Assembly (NCBI RefSeq): GCF_009193295.2 | Contig: NZ_CP059973.1 | Location: 4,340,001 to 4,404,000, forward strand | Direction: 5' to 3' | DNA: 64,000 nt | Origin: Bacteroides luhongzhouii | GTDB taxonomy: Bacteria > Bacteroidota > Bacteroidia > Bacteroidales > Bacteroidaceae | Shown: positions 27,427 to 36,728 of the stretch, piece after piece | Layout of the letters: each line of letters opens with the position of its first letter | How positions within the stretch are numbered: position 1 is the first letter of the stretch | Notes under the pieces: model-generated | Seen by the model: only the letters and a program-made list of their open reading frames with translations | What the model was told of the DNA's origin: nothing | Databases searched by the model: none | Made by a program: the position numbers and the translations under genes

Positions 27427-27957
27427 TTATGCGGCAGGATCCGGTGCTTCTCCGCTACCGCCACCTTCATTTCCTCCGCCTTCTTCTCCGCCATCATCCG
27501 GTTTTTCAGGATCATTAGGAGAAATAGTCATATTAAGCTTCTTCAGATATTCATCCAAGCTAATCAAATCCAACTTCTCATCTGCACGGGTGGCAGTCTT
27601 TGTAACGCGCAGCTCTTTATTCGCCTGAAAAAAGATACGAACGCTCTCTACACTTTTTGCATTGATATCCTTCGCCAGTTCGGCACCTTTCGAACGGGCA
27701 GTCAACATAAAGACGCCCAAACCTTCAATATTCACAGACTTACCTTCCAGCAGCTGTTCCTTCATCTTTTCCACAAAATTCTGGATCACACTCTTGATAT
27801 CACCGACAGACAGCGAAGAACGATCCTGCATTTTCTGTGCAATATATTTCAGGTTGACAGACTGACCTAAAGTGATCAGATGCGGATAATATCTCTTGGG
27901 AGAATTGGGAACACGCGGATCTGTTGGGCGCGTAATGACTTTGTAAATTACACTCAT
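27427..27957 (-). CDS. HU-family DNA-binding protein with acidic glycine-rich tail
   Basis: A 176-residue HU-like protein of the long Bacteroides type. It starts MSVIYKVITRPTDPRVPNSPKRYYP, continues with HU-like helices (SLSVGDIKSVIQNFVEKMKEQLLEGKSVNIEGLGVF), and the usual beta-arm region is modified. The last 30 residues are a disordered tail of Asp, Glu, Gly, Asn and Pro (PDDGGEEGGGNEGGG). It may bind or bend DNA near mobile or variable loci; this class is often found beside capsule loci and smalltalk peptides. It is probably co-transcribed with smalltalk (68 bp gap). Confidence 0.88.
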   Translation of the reverse strand: MSVIYKVITRPTDPRVPNSPKRYYPHLITLGQSVNLKYIAQKMQDRSSLSVGDIKSVIQNFVEKMKEQLLEGKSVNIEGLGVFMLTARSKGAELAKDINAKSVESVRIFFQANKELRVTKTATRADEKLDLISLDEYLKKLNMTISPNDPEKPDDGGEEGGGNEGGGSGEAPDPAA

Positions 27958-28002
27958 ACTACGTTTTTTTAAAGATTTAAATTCAAGTTATTTATTCACG
28001 TT

Positions 28003-28026
28003 TTGTTGATCAACAATGCAAAGGTG
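28003..28026 (-). promoter_or_regulatory. Palindrome and -7-like element before the HU gene
   Basis: The perfect 14-bp palindrome TTGTTGATCAACAA (28003-28016) directly abuts a minus-strand CACCTTTG (28019-28026), one base from the TAnnTTTG consensus. The palindrome would sit just downstream of the start of transcription, as an operator or mRNA hairpin might. Confidence 0.4.
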
Positions 28027-28055
28027 CCGCTTTTATTTCAGATAGAAAAGGAAAA

Positions 28056-28071
28056 AGCTCCTTAAGGAGCT
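28056..28071 (-). terminator. Terminator after the AAA-ATPase remnant
   Basis: A perfect 16-bp palindrome AGCTCCTTAAGGAGCT with a five-base A-run on the left (T-run on the minus strand), 36 bp after the remnant's stop codon. Confidence 0.65.
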
Positions 28072-28106
28072 CTTTATATTCATTCAAATTATTAACAACT
28101 TATTAA

Positions 28107-28325
28107 TCAACAACATATTTTCGTTCCATCACATACAATGTAGTCTTTATGCGGAGCATCATATCTATTCGTCCACATTTTAATCAAGCTTATTCTTACC
28201 TCCTTATTGGGAATATCCAATGTATATAAGCCTAATTCCTTATCATAGCTTTTTATTGTGATATAGCCATTTTGATATAATAACGGAAGAATAGCTTCTC
28301 TTTTTCCTATCTCGGAAGGTGATCT
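28107..28325 (-). pseudogene. Remnant of a second AAA-ATPase-like gene
   Basis: Translating the minus strand from 28325 gives about 72 codons without a normal start, containing LPLLYQNGYITIKSYDKELG, then LYTLDIPNKEVRISL, ending at TGA (28107-28109). The 'LLYQ-GY-TIK-YD...LGLYTL-PN-EV' pattern is characteristic of the segment following the ATPase domain in the PF09820/PF08011 family. An in-frame stop precedes it (28326-28328) and the rest of the gene is missing. It is a different subfamily from the intact copy 1 kb away. It is a relic at the downstream edge of the capsule locus. Confidence 0.65.
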
Positions 28326-28642
28326 TCATAAATTTTCCATTTCAATTCGATTTTTCACAACGCTACAAAAAAATATTCATCGCACCATTCACTGTTTTAC
28401 AAAAAAAAATATCAACGATCTTCACAGACAGTTGATATTATAGAAATCACATCGGATTTACACCGACATGAGGGCGTTAATCAGGAATACACCGCTGTAT
28501 ATTTCCTGACCACAAAATGTAGGGTTCTTCATGTGTGTAGCATAAAGTTAGGGACCTACATATTCCATCTCACTTTTGTGTAAAGTATTATAAACCACTC
28601 TATAACATTATTAATTTTAAAATATCTTGTTTATCAATAGAT
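28326..28642. other. Gene-free edge of the capsule locus with hairpins
   Basis: No credible ORF is seen here. Two stem-loops lie downstream of the capsule operon: TCAGGAA.../...TTCCTGA (28481-28508), a stable hairpin without a T-run, and ATATCAAC/GTTGATAT (28409-28438) with a nine-base A-run on the left that becomes a T-run on the minus strand and is the likely operon terminator. Confidence 0.6.
28402..28438 (-). terminator. Likely terminator of the capsule operon
   Basis: The 8-bp stem ATATCAAC/GTTGATAT with a 14-nt loop is followed on the minus strand by a run of T. It lies about 200 bp after the last capsule gene. Confidence 0.6.
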
Positions 28643-31081
28643 TTATTCTTCCTTACCAGATTGTTCTCCATATCCATAACCATAGCCGTATCGTTTACCA
28701 TAACCATAATACTTGCCATATTTACCATAACCGTAATAATAACCGTACTTTCTTTTCTTCAAATCCAAACCATTTATTACTGTACACAAGTTAGGTAACT
28801 TATTTCCATCAATAAGTTCATTAATCAAAGTATACTCATTCTTACGAGTATAATCCGCACGACATACATAAACAGATAAATCAGCCACACGTCCTATTAA
28901 TAAGGTATCAGTTACCATACCGACAGGAGCGGTATCGAGAATCACATATTCAAAATTCTTTTTAAGAGTCTCAATCGCTTTATCCAATCCATCACGTGCT
29001 AACAATTCTGTCGGGTTAGGAGGAACTGTTCCACCAGGAAGAATATAGAGATTCTTACTGACATCAGAGAGCTGTACCAAATCCATCAAATTCTTTTCCG
29101 GATTAGCCAAATATTGAGTTATACCTTGTTCTCTTTTTGATATATTGAATACCTTATTCAAACCTGGCTTGCGGATATCAAGACCAACTATTACTACCTT
29201 CTTCCCTAATAAAGAAAGACTGATAGCAAGATTACCAGAGATAAAGGATTTACCTTCACCACTGACTGTGGAAGTAACTAAAATCACCTTCTTGTCATTT
29301 CCAAGCATAAACTGAAGATTCGTTCGGACATTGCGGAAAGTTTCACTCATCAGGTTGTTTTGATTCTCAAATACAGCAATAGCTCCCTGCTTTTCATCTG
29401 TCAACGGGATATCACCGACAATAGGTGCACTAGTAAGTTTTTCTACATCTGCACGACCTTCAATCTTGAATTTGGTTAATTCAAGCAAATATATAACCCC
29501 TACCGGAATTCCGACTCCTAGTATCAAAGCGATTAAATAAGTAATTTTACTTCTAGGAGACACAGGAGCATCATCTGCTATAGCTTCATCTATAATCTTC
29601 GCATTATTGGCTGTGGCAGCCAGAGTTATAGCATTCTCTTCACGTTTCTGAAGCAACATCAGATAAAGTCCAGCCTTTATCTCTTGCTGACGTGCAATAC
29701 TTACAAACTCACGTTCTTGCCCAGGTGCCTCACTAATGCGACGGGAATAACGGCTCGCTTCACGATCCAGATCCGCCTTTGTGATAAACAATCCACGCAA
29801 CACTCTATCTAAAGATACTTGTACATTCTCTTTCATTGCACTAATGCTGGTATCCAAGTTTATGATGGTAGGATTATTCTCTGTTGATGTACGCAGCAAA
29901 CGTTTTCTCTCAACAAGCACATCATTATAACGGTTAATAGCAGCTGCAAGATTCACATCTTGCAATCCTATATTACTAGGCAGTACTTCATAACCTTCAT
30001 TTTGCATATATTTCTGCAAATCCTGCAGCAAATTAATCTGGGTTTGATTCTCCACACGTTTCTTTTCATATTCAGCACTACCGGTCAAAGCAATCTGTGC
30101 ATCACTGGTTAAATCCGTAATACCCGCCCCACGTTTAAAGCTTTCCAGATCTTTTTCTGTACTGCCCAGTTCTTTGGAGATAATACTAATACGTTCATTG
30201 ATAAATTCTGCTGTTTTCTGTGCAACTTCATTCTTATCATTATTCGTATTGATATTATACATCTCCAATAGCTTATTAATAAAATCCTTGCCGCGCTGTA
30301 CATTTGAGTTTTTCAATGATATGACAGCTACAGAAGTGGTTTTGGAAGTAGGTTCTATAGTCATATTCTTGCAACACCATTTCGCTACAGTCAAAGGCTT
30401 ATTAATTGTAGCTGTAATATTACGTGTAGTCTTTTCCAAATCTGTAGTTTCTTCCAATGTTCTTTTAGAAGATAATACCGAGTCCGGCGTCAGGAAAAAA
30501 GCCAATGTCCCTTTGTCGGTAGGAAAAACCGCCGGCAATTTTTCAAAATGTTTCTGATATTCATCATCGTCAATCTTCACAGTCACATCCATACTTCCCT
30601 GTGGTTGCAATGCCATCTTCACTATCATCGGCTCCTCCAACAAATCAGCCTCCTGCGGAGTCAGACTCACTTGTACAGGTGAAGTCTTATACATGTTCCT
30701 GGAAGGGAATTCATCCTCATCTGTATAAGAAATATAAAGACCCAAATCTTCAACCACCTCTTTGACAATAGTCTTTGAACGGAGAACTTCAATCTCGTTA
30801 TCAATATTCTGCGAAGAAGAGATCATACCATCCAATCCCAGACTCTCCAACCCGGAAAGCATTCCTGCACTCCCCCCTTTCTTATCATCTTTTATTAAAA
30901 CCGTAGCGGAAATATTATATACGGGAGTGGATATATGCAAATAGACCCATGCCGCAATCAAACACGCCACAACCGCCCCCACAAACCAAGGCCAGTGGAT
31001 CAAATATTTAAACAATAGTTCCTTGACGTCTATATTTTCTTCCTTAGATTCTTGTGCTTCATTAAAATCTGTTTCTTTCAT
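28643..31081 (-). CDS. Wzc-like tyrosine autokinase / polysaccharide co-polymerase
   Basis: An 812-residue protein with the Wzc layout: membrane helix 1 (WPWFVGAVVACLIAAWVYL, about 30-48), Wzz periplasmic domain and long coiled coil, GNVR-type segment, membrane helix 2 (ITYLIALILGVGIPVGVIYLLEL, about 515-540), then the BY-kinase with Walker A SGEGKSFISGNLA, A' VVIVGLDIRKPGL and B YVILDTAPVG. The C-terminus is an extreme Tyr/Gly/Lys tail (from about residue 772), the autophosphorylation cluster. With the Wza-like and Wzy proteins it controls chain length and export. It is the last gene of the capsule operon. Confidence 0.95.
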   Translation of the reverse strand: MKETDFNEAQESKEENIDVKELLFKYLIHWPWFVGAVVACLIAAWVYLHISTPVYNISATVLIKDDKKGGSAGMLSGLESLGLDGMISSSQNIDNEIEVLRSKTIVKEVVEDLGLYISYTDEDEFPSRNMYKTSPVQVSLTPQEADLLEEPMIVKMALQPQGSMDVTVKIDDDEYQKHFEKLPAVFPTDKGTLAFFLTPDSVLSSKRTLEETTDLEKTTRNITATINKPLTVAKWCCKNMTIEPTSKTTSVAVISLKNSNVQRGKDFINKLLEMYNINTNNDKNEVAQKTAEFINERISIISKELGSTEKDLESFKRGAGITDLTSDAQIALTGSAEYEKKRVENQTQINLLQDLQKYMQNEGYEVLPSNIGLQDVNLAAAINRYNDVLVERKRLLRTSTENNPTIINLDTSISAMKENVQVSLDRVLRGLFITKADLDREASRYSRRISEAPGQEREFVSIARQQEIKAGLYLMLLQKREENAITLAATANNAKIIDEAIADDAPVSPRSKITYLIALILGVGIPVGVIYLLELTKFKIEGRADVEKLTSAPIVGDIPLTDEKQGAIAVFENQNNLMSETFRNVRTNLQFMLGNDKKVILVTSTVSGEGKSFISGNLAISLSLLGKKVVIVGLDIRKPGLNKVFNISKREQGITQYLANPEKNLMDLVQLSDVSKNLYILPGGTVPPNPTELLARDGLDKAIETLKKNFEYVILDTAPVGMVTDTLLIGRVADLSVYVCRADYTRKNEYTLINELIDGNKLPNLCTVINGLDLKKRKYGYYYGYGKYGKYYGYGKRYGYGYGYGEQSGKEE

Positions 31082-31090
31082 TGCAAATCA

Positions 31091-31915
31091 TTATTTTAAA
31101 ATATTTACTAATAAGCTGACAATGGATACCAGGATAGAGGTTGCAGAGAACCAGAGACTGGTACTGTTACCTACATCTGAATTTCGAGCTTTTGCTTTAT
31201 TAGGAGTTACGTAGATAATATCATTCTGTTGTAACCAATAGTAAGGCGAAAGAATGGTTTCGGCCTTGTTCAAATCCAAGGTCACAATTTGCTGTTTGCC
31301 GTTTGCGTCCTCACGGATCAACTTCACATTATCACGAAGACCGTATACCGTCATATCACCAGCCATAGCCAATGCCTCCAACAAATTTACCTTCTCATTG
31401 GAAATAGTAAAAGTTCCGGGACGGGTAACTTCGCCGATAACCGATATTTTATAATTTACCATACGCACCGTTACAATGGGAGTCTCCTTCATGTAAGGTT
31501 TTAGTTTATCTATGATCAACTGTTCCGCTTCCCTTTTCGTTAAACCTCCTAACTTCAATTCTCCTAACACCGGAAAATTTATGTTTCCTTCATTATCTAC
31601 CAAATAAGGTTGTAATACAGGTTGGGTAGTCACATAAGACGAAGTACTCACCGCTATTCCGGCATTGCTGGCAACTGTCAGATTAAAAGGTATCGCAAGT
31701 TCAGGATTAGTACACGATACCACAATAGTCAACAAATCCTTGGGCATGATCTTGGCATCATACAATTTTTCCTGTTGTTCTACTTCGTTCACAACTTCCA
31801 CATTCTGGAAATAGGGAACCTTTTTATAAGACTGACAGGCAGCCAATAGGAATGGCAACAATAATAGCCACAAATTTCTCTTGTTTAGTCTTCTCATCAT
31901 AATTCTTAAATTCAT
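31091..31915 (-). CDS. Wza-like polysaccharide export lipoprotein
   Basis: A 274-residue outer-membrane export protein. It has a lipoprotein signal (LLLPFLLAACQSYK, lipid-modified Cys near residue 27), the Poly_export domain (DLLTIVVSCTNPELAIPFN...YLVDNEGNINFPVLGELKLGGLT) and one SLBB-like domain (ISVIGEVTRPGTFTISNEKVNLLEALAMAGDMT). A C-terminal hydrophobic segment (ATSILVSIVSLLVNIL) probably crosses the outer membrane. It lies 9 bp upstream of the Wzc-like gene, and the pair forms the trans-envelope channel. It is shorter than E. coli Wza, as is usual in Bacteroidetes. Confidence 0.93.
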   Translation of the reverse strand: MNLRIMMRRLNKRNLWLLLLPFLLAACQSYKKVPYFQNVEVVNEVEQQEKLYDAKIMPKDLLTIVVSCTNPELAIPFNLTVASNAGIAVSTSSYVTTQPVLQPYLVDNEGNINFPVLGELKLGGLTKREAEQLIIDKLKPYMKETPIVTVRMVNYKISVIGEVTRPGTFTISNEKVNLLEALAMAGDMTVYGLRDNVKLIREDANGKQQIVTLDLNKAETILSPYYWLQQNDIIYVTPNKAKARNSDVGNSTSLWFSATSILVSIVSLLVNILK

Positions 31916-31949
31916 AATTAAACGCCCTTTAATTCCTAAGTTTTATTTT

Positions 31950-33356
31950 TTAATATGCTTCTTTTTCTCCGTGTATGGCATTATACACCGTCTTATACAT
32001 AATATATAAGTCCAATAAAAAAGTCCAATGCTCTATATACCAGATATCACGTTGCACACGTCCCTCCATCTGCCAGAGCTCTTTCGTCTCACCACGAAAG
32101 CCCGTCACCTGAGCCCAACCAGTTATTCCAGGTTTAACAAAGTGACGAACCATAAACTTGTTTATCAGATTAGAATATTCCTCCGTATGCTTTAACATGT
32201 GAGGACGGGGACCTACAATCGACATATCACCCTTCAGTACATTTATAAATTGAGGTAATTCGTCCACACTCGTCTTTCTCATAATCTCTCCGATACGTGT
32301 TTTACGAGGATCGTTTTCCGTAGCCTGAAGGGTATCACACTGCGCATTAACCTTCATCGAACGAAACTTGTAACACCAAAATTCACGACCATCCTCACCA
32401 CTGCGTTTCTGTTTGAAAAAGACAGGACCGGGAGAACTTAATTTAATTGCAATTCCGAAGAATATATAGACGAACGGAAAGACAGTAATAAGAAATAACC
32501 CCGAACAGACAATATCAAAAGCACGCTTAATAATACGGTTTTCTAACGACTCCAATGGTTCACAACGAATGGAAAGCACAGGAACATTACCCAATAACTC
32601 AAAATGCATCCTACGCTTCAAATAGTTACGAACATTAGGAACACTAAAAAAACGGACCAAATGGTTTTCACAGTAATTAATGATAGGGACAATCTCTGCA
32701 CTTCGCGCAGAAGGAAGGCTACAATAAAGCTGATTGATCTCTCCCGCATGTTTTTCTAAAAAAACACTTACTTCATTTGGTTGTCCCAAATATGGAACAT
32801 CCTGCGGATACCGGTCTGAAGGAAAATCCTCGAAATACCCCAGTACACGATAACCGGACGTAGGATCATCCGTCATCGCATGATAAAGTTCCTGCATATT
32901 CTCATGGCTCCCAACTAATACTACCTTGCGAACATTTCCTCCCTTTTTTCGATAAAGCTCCAGAAAGTGACGGGAAATTAGACGATAGCTGACGATAACA
33001 ATTATTAAAGCGACATAAAACAGTCCGAAATATCGGGAATGAGAAAAATGGAAATGAAAAACAAGCAGCGTACAAACCGAAAAAAAAACAAAAGGAACCA
33101 TGTTACGTAAAACACGAATCATGATCTGTTCGGGACGCACCACAGAACGATGAAGAATAACACCTGAATGCATGTTACAAAGTAAATAGCACAGAGTGAT
33201 AAGAATCATTCCTTGAAAGATAGAACCGCAATGAATACACCAAAAGCGGGTACCCAGTAACAAATTAAATCCCCATAAAAGCAGATTCAGCAAAATAAGG
33301 TCTCCTAAGAGAACCAAAGATTTTAGGACTTTGTTGAAACGTTGGACTTCTTGCAT
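31950..33356 (-). CDS. Undecaprenyl-phosphate sugar-1-phosphate transferase (initiating enzyme)
   Basis: A 468-residue polyprenyl glycosylphosphotransferase of the WcaJ/WbaP layout: four N-terminal membrane helices, a CoA-binding-like middle domain (about residues 140-255), a fifth hydrophobic segment (FDIVCSGLFLITVFPFVYIFFGIAIKL) and the catalytic bacterial sugar transferase domain with FFKQKRSGEDGREFWCYKFRSMK, KTSVDELPQFINVLKGDMSIVGPRP and KPGITGWAQVTGFRGET. It transfers the first sugar phosphate to undecaprenyl phosphate; glucose or galactose is usual for this layout, the exact sugar being unproven. Confidence 0.95.
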   Translation of the reverse strand: MQEVQRFNKVLKSLVLLGDLILLNLLLWGFNLLLGTRFWCIHCGSIFQGMILITLCYLLCNMHSGVILHRSVVRPEQIMIRVLRNMVPFVFFSVCTLLVFHFHFSHSRYFGLFYVALIIVIVSYRLISRHFLELYRKKGGNVRKVVLVGSHENMQELYHAMTDDPTSGYRVLGYFEDFPSDRYPQDVPYLGQPNEVSVFLEKHAGEINQLYCSLPSARSAEIVPIINYCENHLVRFFSVPNVRNYLKRRMHFELLGNVPVLSIRCEPLESLENRIIKRAFDIVCSGLFLITVFPFVYIFFGIAIKLSSPGPVFFKQKRSGEDGREFWCYKFRSMKVNAQCDTLQATENDPRKTRIGEIMRKTSVDELPQFINVLKGDMSIVGPRPHMLKHTEEYSNLINKFMVRHFVKPGITGWAQVTGFRGETKELWQMEGRVQRDIWYIEHWTFLLDLYIMYKTVYNAIHGEKEAY

Positions 33357-33375
33357 AAATGTTTCCTATGATTGA

Positions 33376-34116
33376 TTAATGATGATCCACAAGCGTTCCA
33401 TTTTTCTCTTTCAAGATATTCCATAAGAACAACATATTTCCTATGATATACCTACGCCACATCCTTTTCGGTTCTTTCAATAAACGATATGCCCATTCCA
33501 AGGAATGATCTTGCCAGCACTGTGGAGCACGCTTCACTGTTCCTGCAAAAAAATCAAACACAGCACCAATTGTACCTATATGACAATGAACATTTAATTC
33601 ATTCAAATGTACATATGCCCATTTTTCTTGTTTAGGCGCAGTCATACCAATCCAAAGCAAATCGGGGCTCACTGCATTAATAGCCTCTATAATCTTTCGA
33701 TTATCCTCGTCTGAAAATTCAGGCTTATAGGGTGGTGAATATGTTTCCACGACAATATTAGGATAATCCATAGCTGTGCGCTGCCTCACAAGTTCCAATG
33801 TAGATTCGCTGCTTCCCATAAAAAAGCATTTACCACCCTTCTCATTCAGTTTACGCATCTCAATTTCAAAGAAATCCCATCCTGCAATACGTTCCATAGG
33901 CTGACTTCTCGCCTTAATCCATTGACAAGCCTTCACTATGCTTGCCCCATCAGGGATCAAAACATCGCCATTCGTCAATGCTTCTGCAAATAAAACATCT
34001 TTCTTTGCTGTGTTGAAAGAATGTGCATTAATGGTGTTTATAAGCAATTTGCCATCAGGTAGTGAAGCCAATTCAGCTTTACTACCTATAATTGATAATG
34101 TTTTTAATTCAAACAT
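33376..34116 (-). CDS. WecG/TagA/CpsF family glycosyltransferase
   Basis: A 246-residue GT26 protein. Family blocks: LINTINAHSFNTAKKDVLFAEAL, VLIPDGASIVKACQWIK, KCFFMGSSESTLELVRQR, PDLLWIGMTAPKQEKWAYVH and IGAVFDFFAGTVKRAPQCWQ..LEWAYRLLKEPKRMWRRY. Members add the second sugar, often N-acetylmannosaminuronic acid or N-acetylmannosamine, to a lipid-linked primer at the membrane surface. It lies 19 bp before the initiating transferase gene. A uronic-acid donor would fit the nucleotide-sugar dehydrogenase encoded in the same locus. Confidence 0.92.
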   Translation of the reverse strand: MFELKTLSIIGSKAELASLPDGKLLINTINAHSFNTAKKDVLFAEALTNGDVLIPDGASIVKACQWIKARSQPMERIAGWDFFEIEMRKLNEKGGKCFFMGSSESTLELVRQRTAMDYPNIVVETYSPPYKPEFSDEDNRKIIEAINAVSPDLLWIGMTAPKQEKWAYVHLNELNVHCHIGTIGAVFDFFAGTVKRAPQCWQDHSLEWAYRLLKEPKRMWRRYIIGNMLFLWNILKEKNGTLVDHH

Positions 34117-34223
34117 AATCTTATTGAATAGTTAGATATTATCTATCAGAGCATATTTATTTCTTCCCCCTATCCAAGCAGACATTGGATAAATGGTGTT
34201 AGTAAAAGAACTGTTAGAAGCTA

Positions 34224-35318
34224 TTAGATTAGTTTTTTTAAAATATCTCTCATTCTAATTTCAAATCGGTATAGCGTAAATTCTTCGTCAAATTTTTTAT
34301 TTCCTTTCTTTCCCATAGCCGCCGTTTCCTTTGGATGGTTAATCATCCACTCCAAACATTCTGCTAAATCTTTTGATGATTGTCTATTTACCAACCAACC
34401 AGTTTTTCCATTCTCTATAATATCAGAAATTCCACCCTCTTTTGTTGAAACACAAGGTAGCCCATACTGCATAGCTTCAAGTAGCACCAAAGGGAAACAT
34501 TCATTGAATGTGGGAAAGACAAAGATGTCTGCACTTCGAAAAAAAACATCTTTATCAACACCATACTTTTTTCCATTGTACATAACCAACCGATTTAGCC
34601 CACGCTTTTCAATTTCGGCATTCAAACGAGCAATATCTATTTCAGCCGTTTCACCGCCTATTAAATCACAAGCAAACAAATATCCTTTCTCTTTTAGAAT
34701 CTGTAAAGCATTAAGTAACACCAAAACCCCTTTACTCACCAACAAATTAGAAAGAAACAATAAGTGTGGAACTTCATTATGTCGTTCTGCAATAGGTTCT
34801 CCTGTCAATATCTCAGGAATGCCATTCGGACAAATATACACATCCTCACGTTTGACATATTTTTGTACATCCTGATATAAAGTTTCTGCTAACAGAATGA
34901 CTTTCAACCCACAAAAGAATTTCCTATAAAGCCAATTATCTAGTTTTCTGTCTTGTTGTGTTACTACACCTTTATTATGATAATGTGCCACAACTTTGCA
35001 ACCCATTATTTTTAACAATTGTACCACAACAAAGTCTTTATAAAAAGCCTTTCCACAAGCATTCGGCGTGACGTATATCAACTCTGGTTTTATTTTTGTT
35101 ACCTCCTTGATAATTCCACTAAGTAACTTTATAAACTTCCACAGTTTCTTTATCCCACCTTTACCAATATCTTGCAGATTCTTTGCCGTAGTAAGATTAA
35201 TGTAACGGCAATCAAACTCCTCATTTATAAGTTCACTGTCATAAATATACTTCCCCACCATTGCTGCACCGTGAACTGGTGGTGGAAGATGGAGAATGAA
35301 AAGAATTTTAGTTGTCAT
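34224..35318 (-). CDS. Glycosyltransferase family 4 (GT-B)
   Basis: A 364-residue GT-B glycosyltransferase. The N-terminal glycine-rich start is ILFILHLPPPVHGAAMVGKYIYD, and the C-terminal nucleotide-sugar half has PHLLFLSNLLVSKGVLVLLNALQIL and the EX7E motif region FVFPTFNECFPLVLLEAMQYGLPCVST. It adds one sugar of the repeat unit at the cytoplasmic face of the membrane. The donor and linkage cannot be told from sequence. The preceding gap (34117-34223) holds no gene. Confidence 0.92.
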   Translation of the reverse strand: MTTKILFILHLPPPVHGAAMVGKYIYDSELINEEFDCRYINLTTAKNLQDIGKGGIKKLWKFIKLLSGIIKEVTKIKPELIYVTPNACGKAFYKDFVVVQLLKIMGCKVVAHYHNKGVVTQQDRKLDNWLYRKFFCGLKVILLAETLYQDVQKYVKREDVYICPNGIPEILTGEPIAERHNEVPHLLFLSNLLVSKGVLVLLNALQILKEKGYLFACDLIGGETAEIDIARLNAEIEKRGLNRLVMYNGKKYGVDKDVFFRSADIFVFPTFNECFPLVLLEAMQYGLPCVSTKEGGISDIIENGKTGWLVNRQSSKDLAECLEWMINHPKETAAMGKKGNKKFDEEFTLYRFEIRMRDILKKLI

Positions 35319-35483
35319 ATATTCCTATTCATTATGATAGGTACTCACCACGTGGCTATAATACCTCTACCGGTATCATAGCCCATTTTGAGTCATATTT
35401 CTGATTAATAATTTAAGTTATTTTGTAATATTCATCAGCAGAAGTTCTATACAGCAAGTCCCTACATGAAATATACAATTTTA

Positions 35484-36635
35484 TTACCGAATTGATTTAC
35501 AGTCTATTTCAAACTGGGATACTAATGCTTTATAACTATATTTATTTCGCATTCTTACCGTATCTTTCTTATAAGCGTCATAATTCACAATAATCTTTTG
35601 AATAGCATTAAATATTTCATCCTTTCCCCCAGATTCTACATATTCACCATTTTGCTCAATAATATGAGAAGTATTGGATGTGTGCCTAACAACTAAAGGA
35701 ATCGCCGCACCAACTGCATCTTCTATTAATGTAGTATGATGAATAGGCCAACAAGCAATATCTGACAACTTTAACAATTCTAACGTTTGTATTCTGTCAC
35801 ACCAACCATATATGTAAACACCAGAAGTACATTTGGCTAATTCCTCCGTTTCACGATCTGTAAATCGACCAAATAATACCAAAATCACATTTGATTTTAA
35901 TTCTTTTAGTGATTTATACGACTCAATTAATGAAATAGTACCTTTATCAATACCCATTTTTCCTCCACTTACAAGAATAAAAGCATCAATAGGAATATTA
36001 TATTTTTCTCTTAATTTCTCCTTGTCTGAATCTATAATATCTATGGAATTAGTATCACAACCAATTGGCATAAGATCAATCTTTGATGGACATGCCCCAT
36101 ATACTTCTTTAAAATAGTCACATCTTCCTGGAGTTACACCATAGAATTTTGTCACCTTTGATTGTACTAGTTTTGTACACAGCCTCATAAGACCTCCAAT
36201 AACAAAAAAATTCCATAGTTTTTTGGGAGATTCATTTATCTTATCAGAATGATTGTCTATAAAAAAGTTTGTTGATGGATGCAATAATACATAATACCAG
36301 CATAGTAACATTGACGAACTATTTACACCGTGATGAAAAATTGCATCTGGTTTTTCTTTTTTTAGAATATCATTTAAGCCACTACAGAAGAATGTATAAT
36401 TAGCTGTAGTTATGTTAGTTAGTATACGATAAACATGAACATTACCATAATAATAATCATAACCTTTTTCTTGAATTTTTCGTATTTCAGTTTCTTTAAG
36501 AAAGTTCGGAAAATGATTTTTAGAAGTAACAACCACAACATCATGCCCCGCTTGAGTCATATAATCAGGAAGTAAATTGTCTTGATATCCCCAACCATCT
36601 ATATAAGCAACCATACATATATGAACTACTTTCAT
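35484..36635 (-). CDS. Glycosyltransferase (GT-B fold)
   Basis: A 383-residue glycosyltransferase. It has an N-terminal half with MVAYIDGWGYQDNLLPDYMTQAGHDVVVVTS and a C-terminal GT4-like half with FILVSGGKMGIDKGTISLIESYKSLK and IACWPIHHTTLIEDAVGAAIPLVV, where the EX7E-like segment is modified. AT-rich coding sequence like its neighbours. One repeat-unit linkage is presumably its job. The gaps on both sides (35319-35483 and 36636-36728) carry no gene I can support. Confidence 0.88.
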   Translation of the reverse strand: MKVVHICMVAYIDGWGYQDNLLPDYMTQAGHDVVVVTSKNHFPNFLKETEIRKIQEKGYDYYYGNVHVYRILTNITTANYTFFCSGLNDILKKEKPDAIFHHGVNSSSMLLCWYYVLLHPSTNFFIDNHSDKINESPKKLWNFFVIGGLMRLCTKLVQSKVTKFYGVTPGRCDYFKEVYGACPSKIDLMPIGCDTNSIDIIDSDKEKLREKYNIPIDAFILVSGGKMGIDKGTISLIESYKSLKELKSNVILVLFGRFTDRETEELAKCTSGVYIYGWCDRIQTLELLKLSDIACWPIHHTTLIEDAVGAAIPLVVRHTSNTSHIIEQNGEYVESGGKDEIFNAIQKIIVNYDAYKKDTVRMRNKYSYKALVSQFEIDCKSIR

Positions 36636-36728
36636 TTTATTTATTATTGATTATTAGTGAACCGCAGATAACAGTATCAGACTACAATGCATTTGCATTC
36701 ACTTACCTATCTACTTCCATTTTTATAT

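Noticed and set aside
28326..28642. A riboswitch or structured leader
   Set aside because: The region lies downstream, not upstream, of the neighbouring minus-strand operon, and only simple hairpins are visible.
28655..28770. Closely spaced short repeats resembling a CRISPR array
   Set aside because: They are codon-level repeats encoding the Tyr-Gly-Lys tail of the Wzc-like kinase, in frame and without spacers of constant length.
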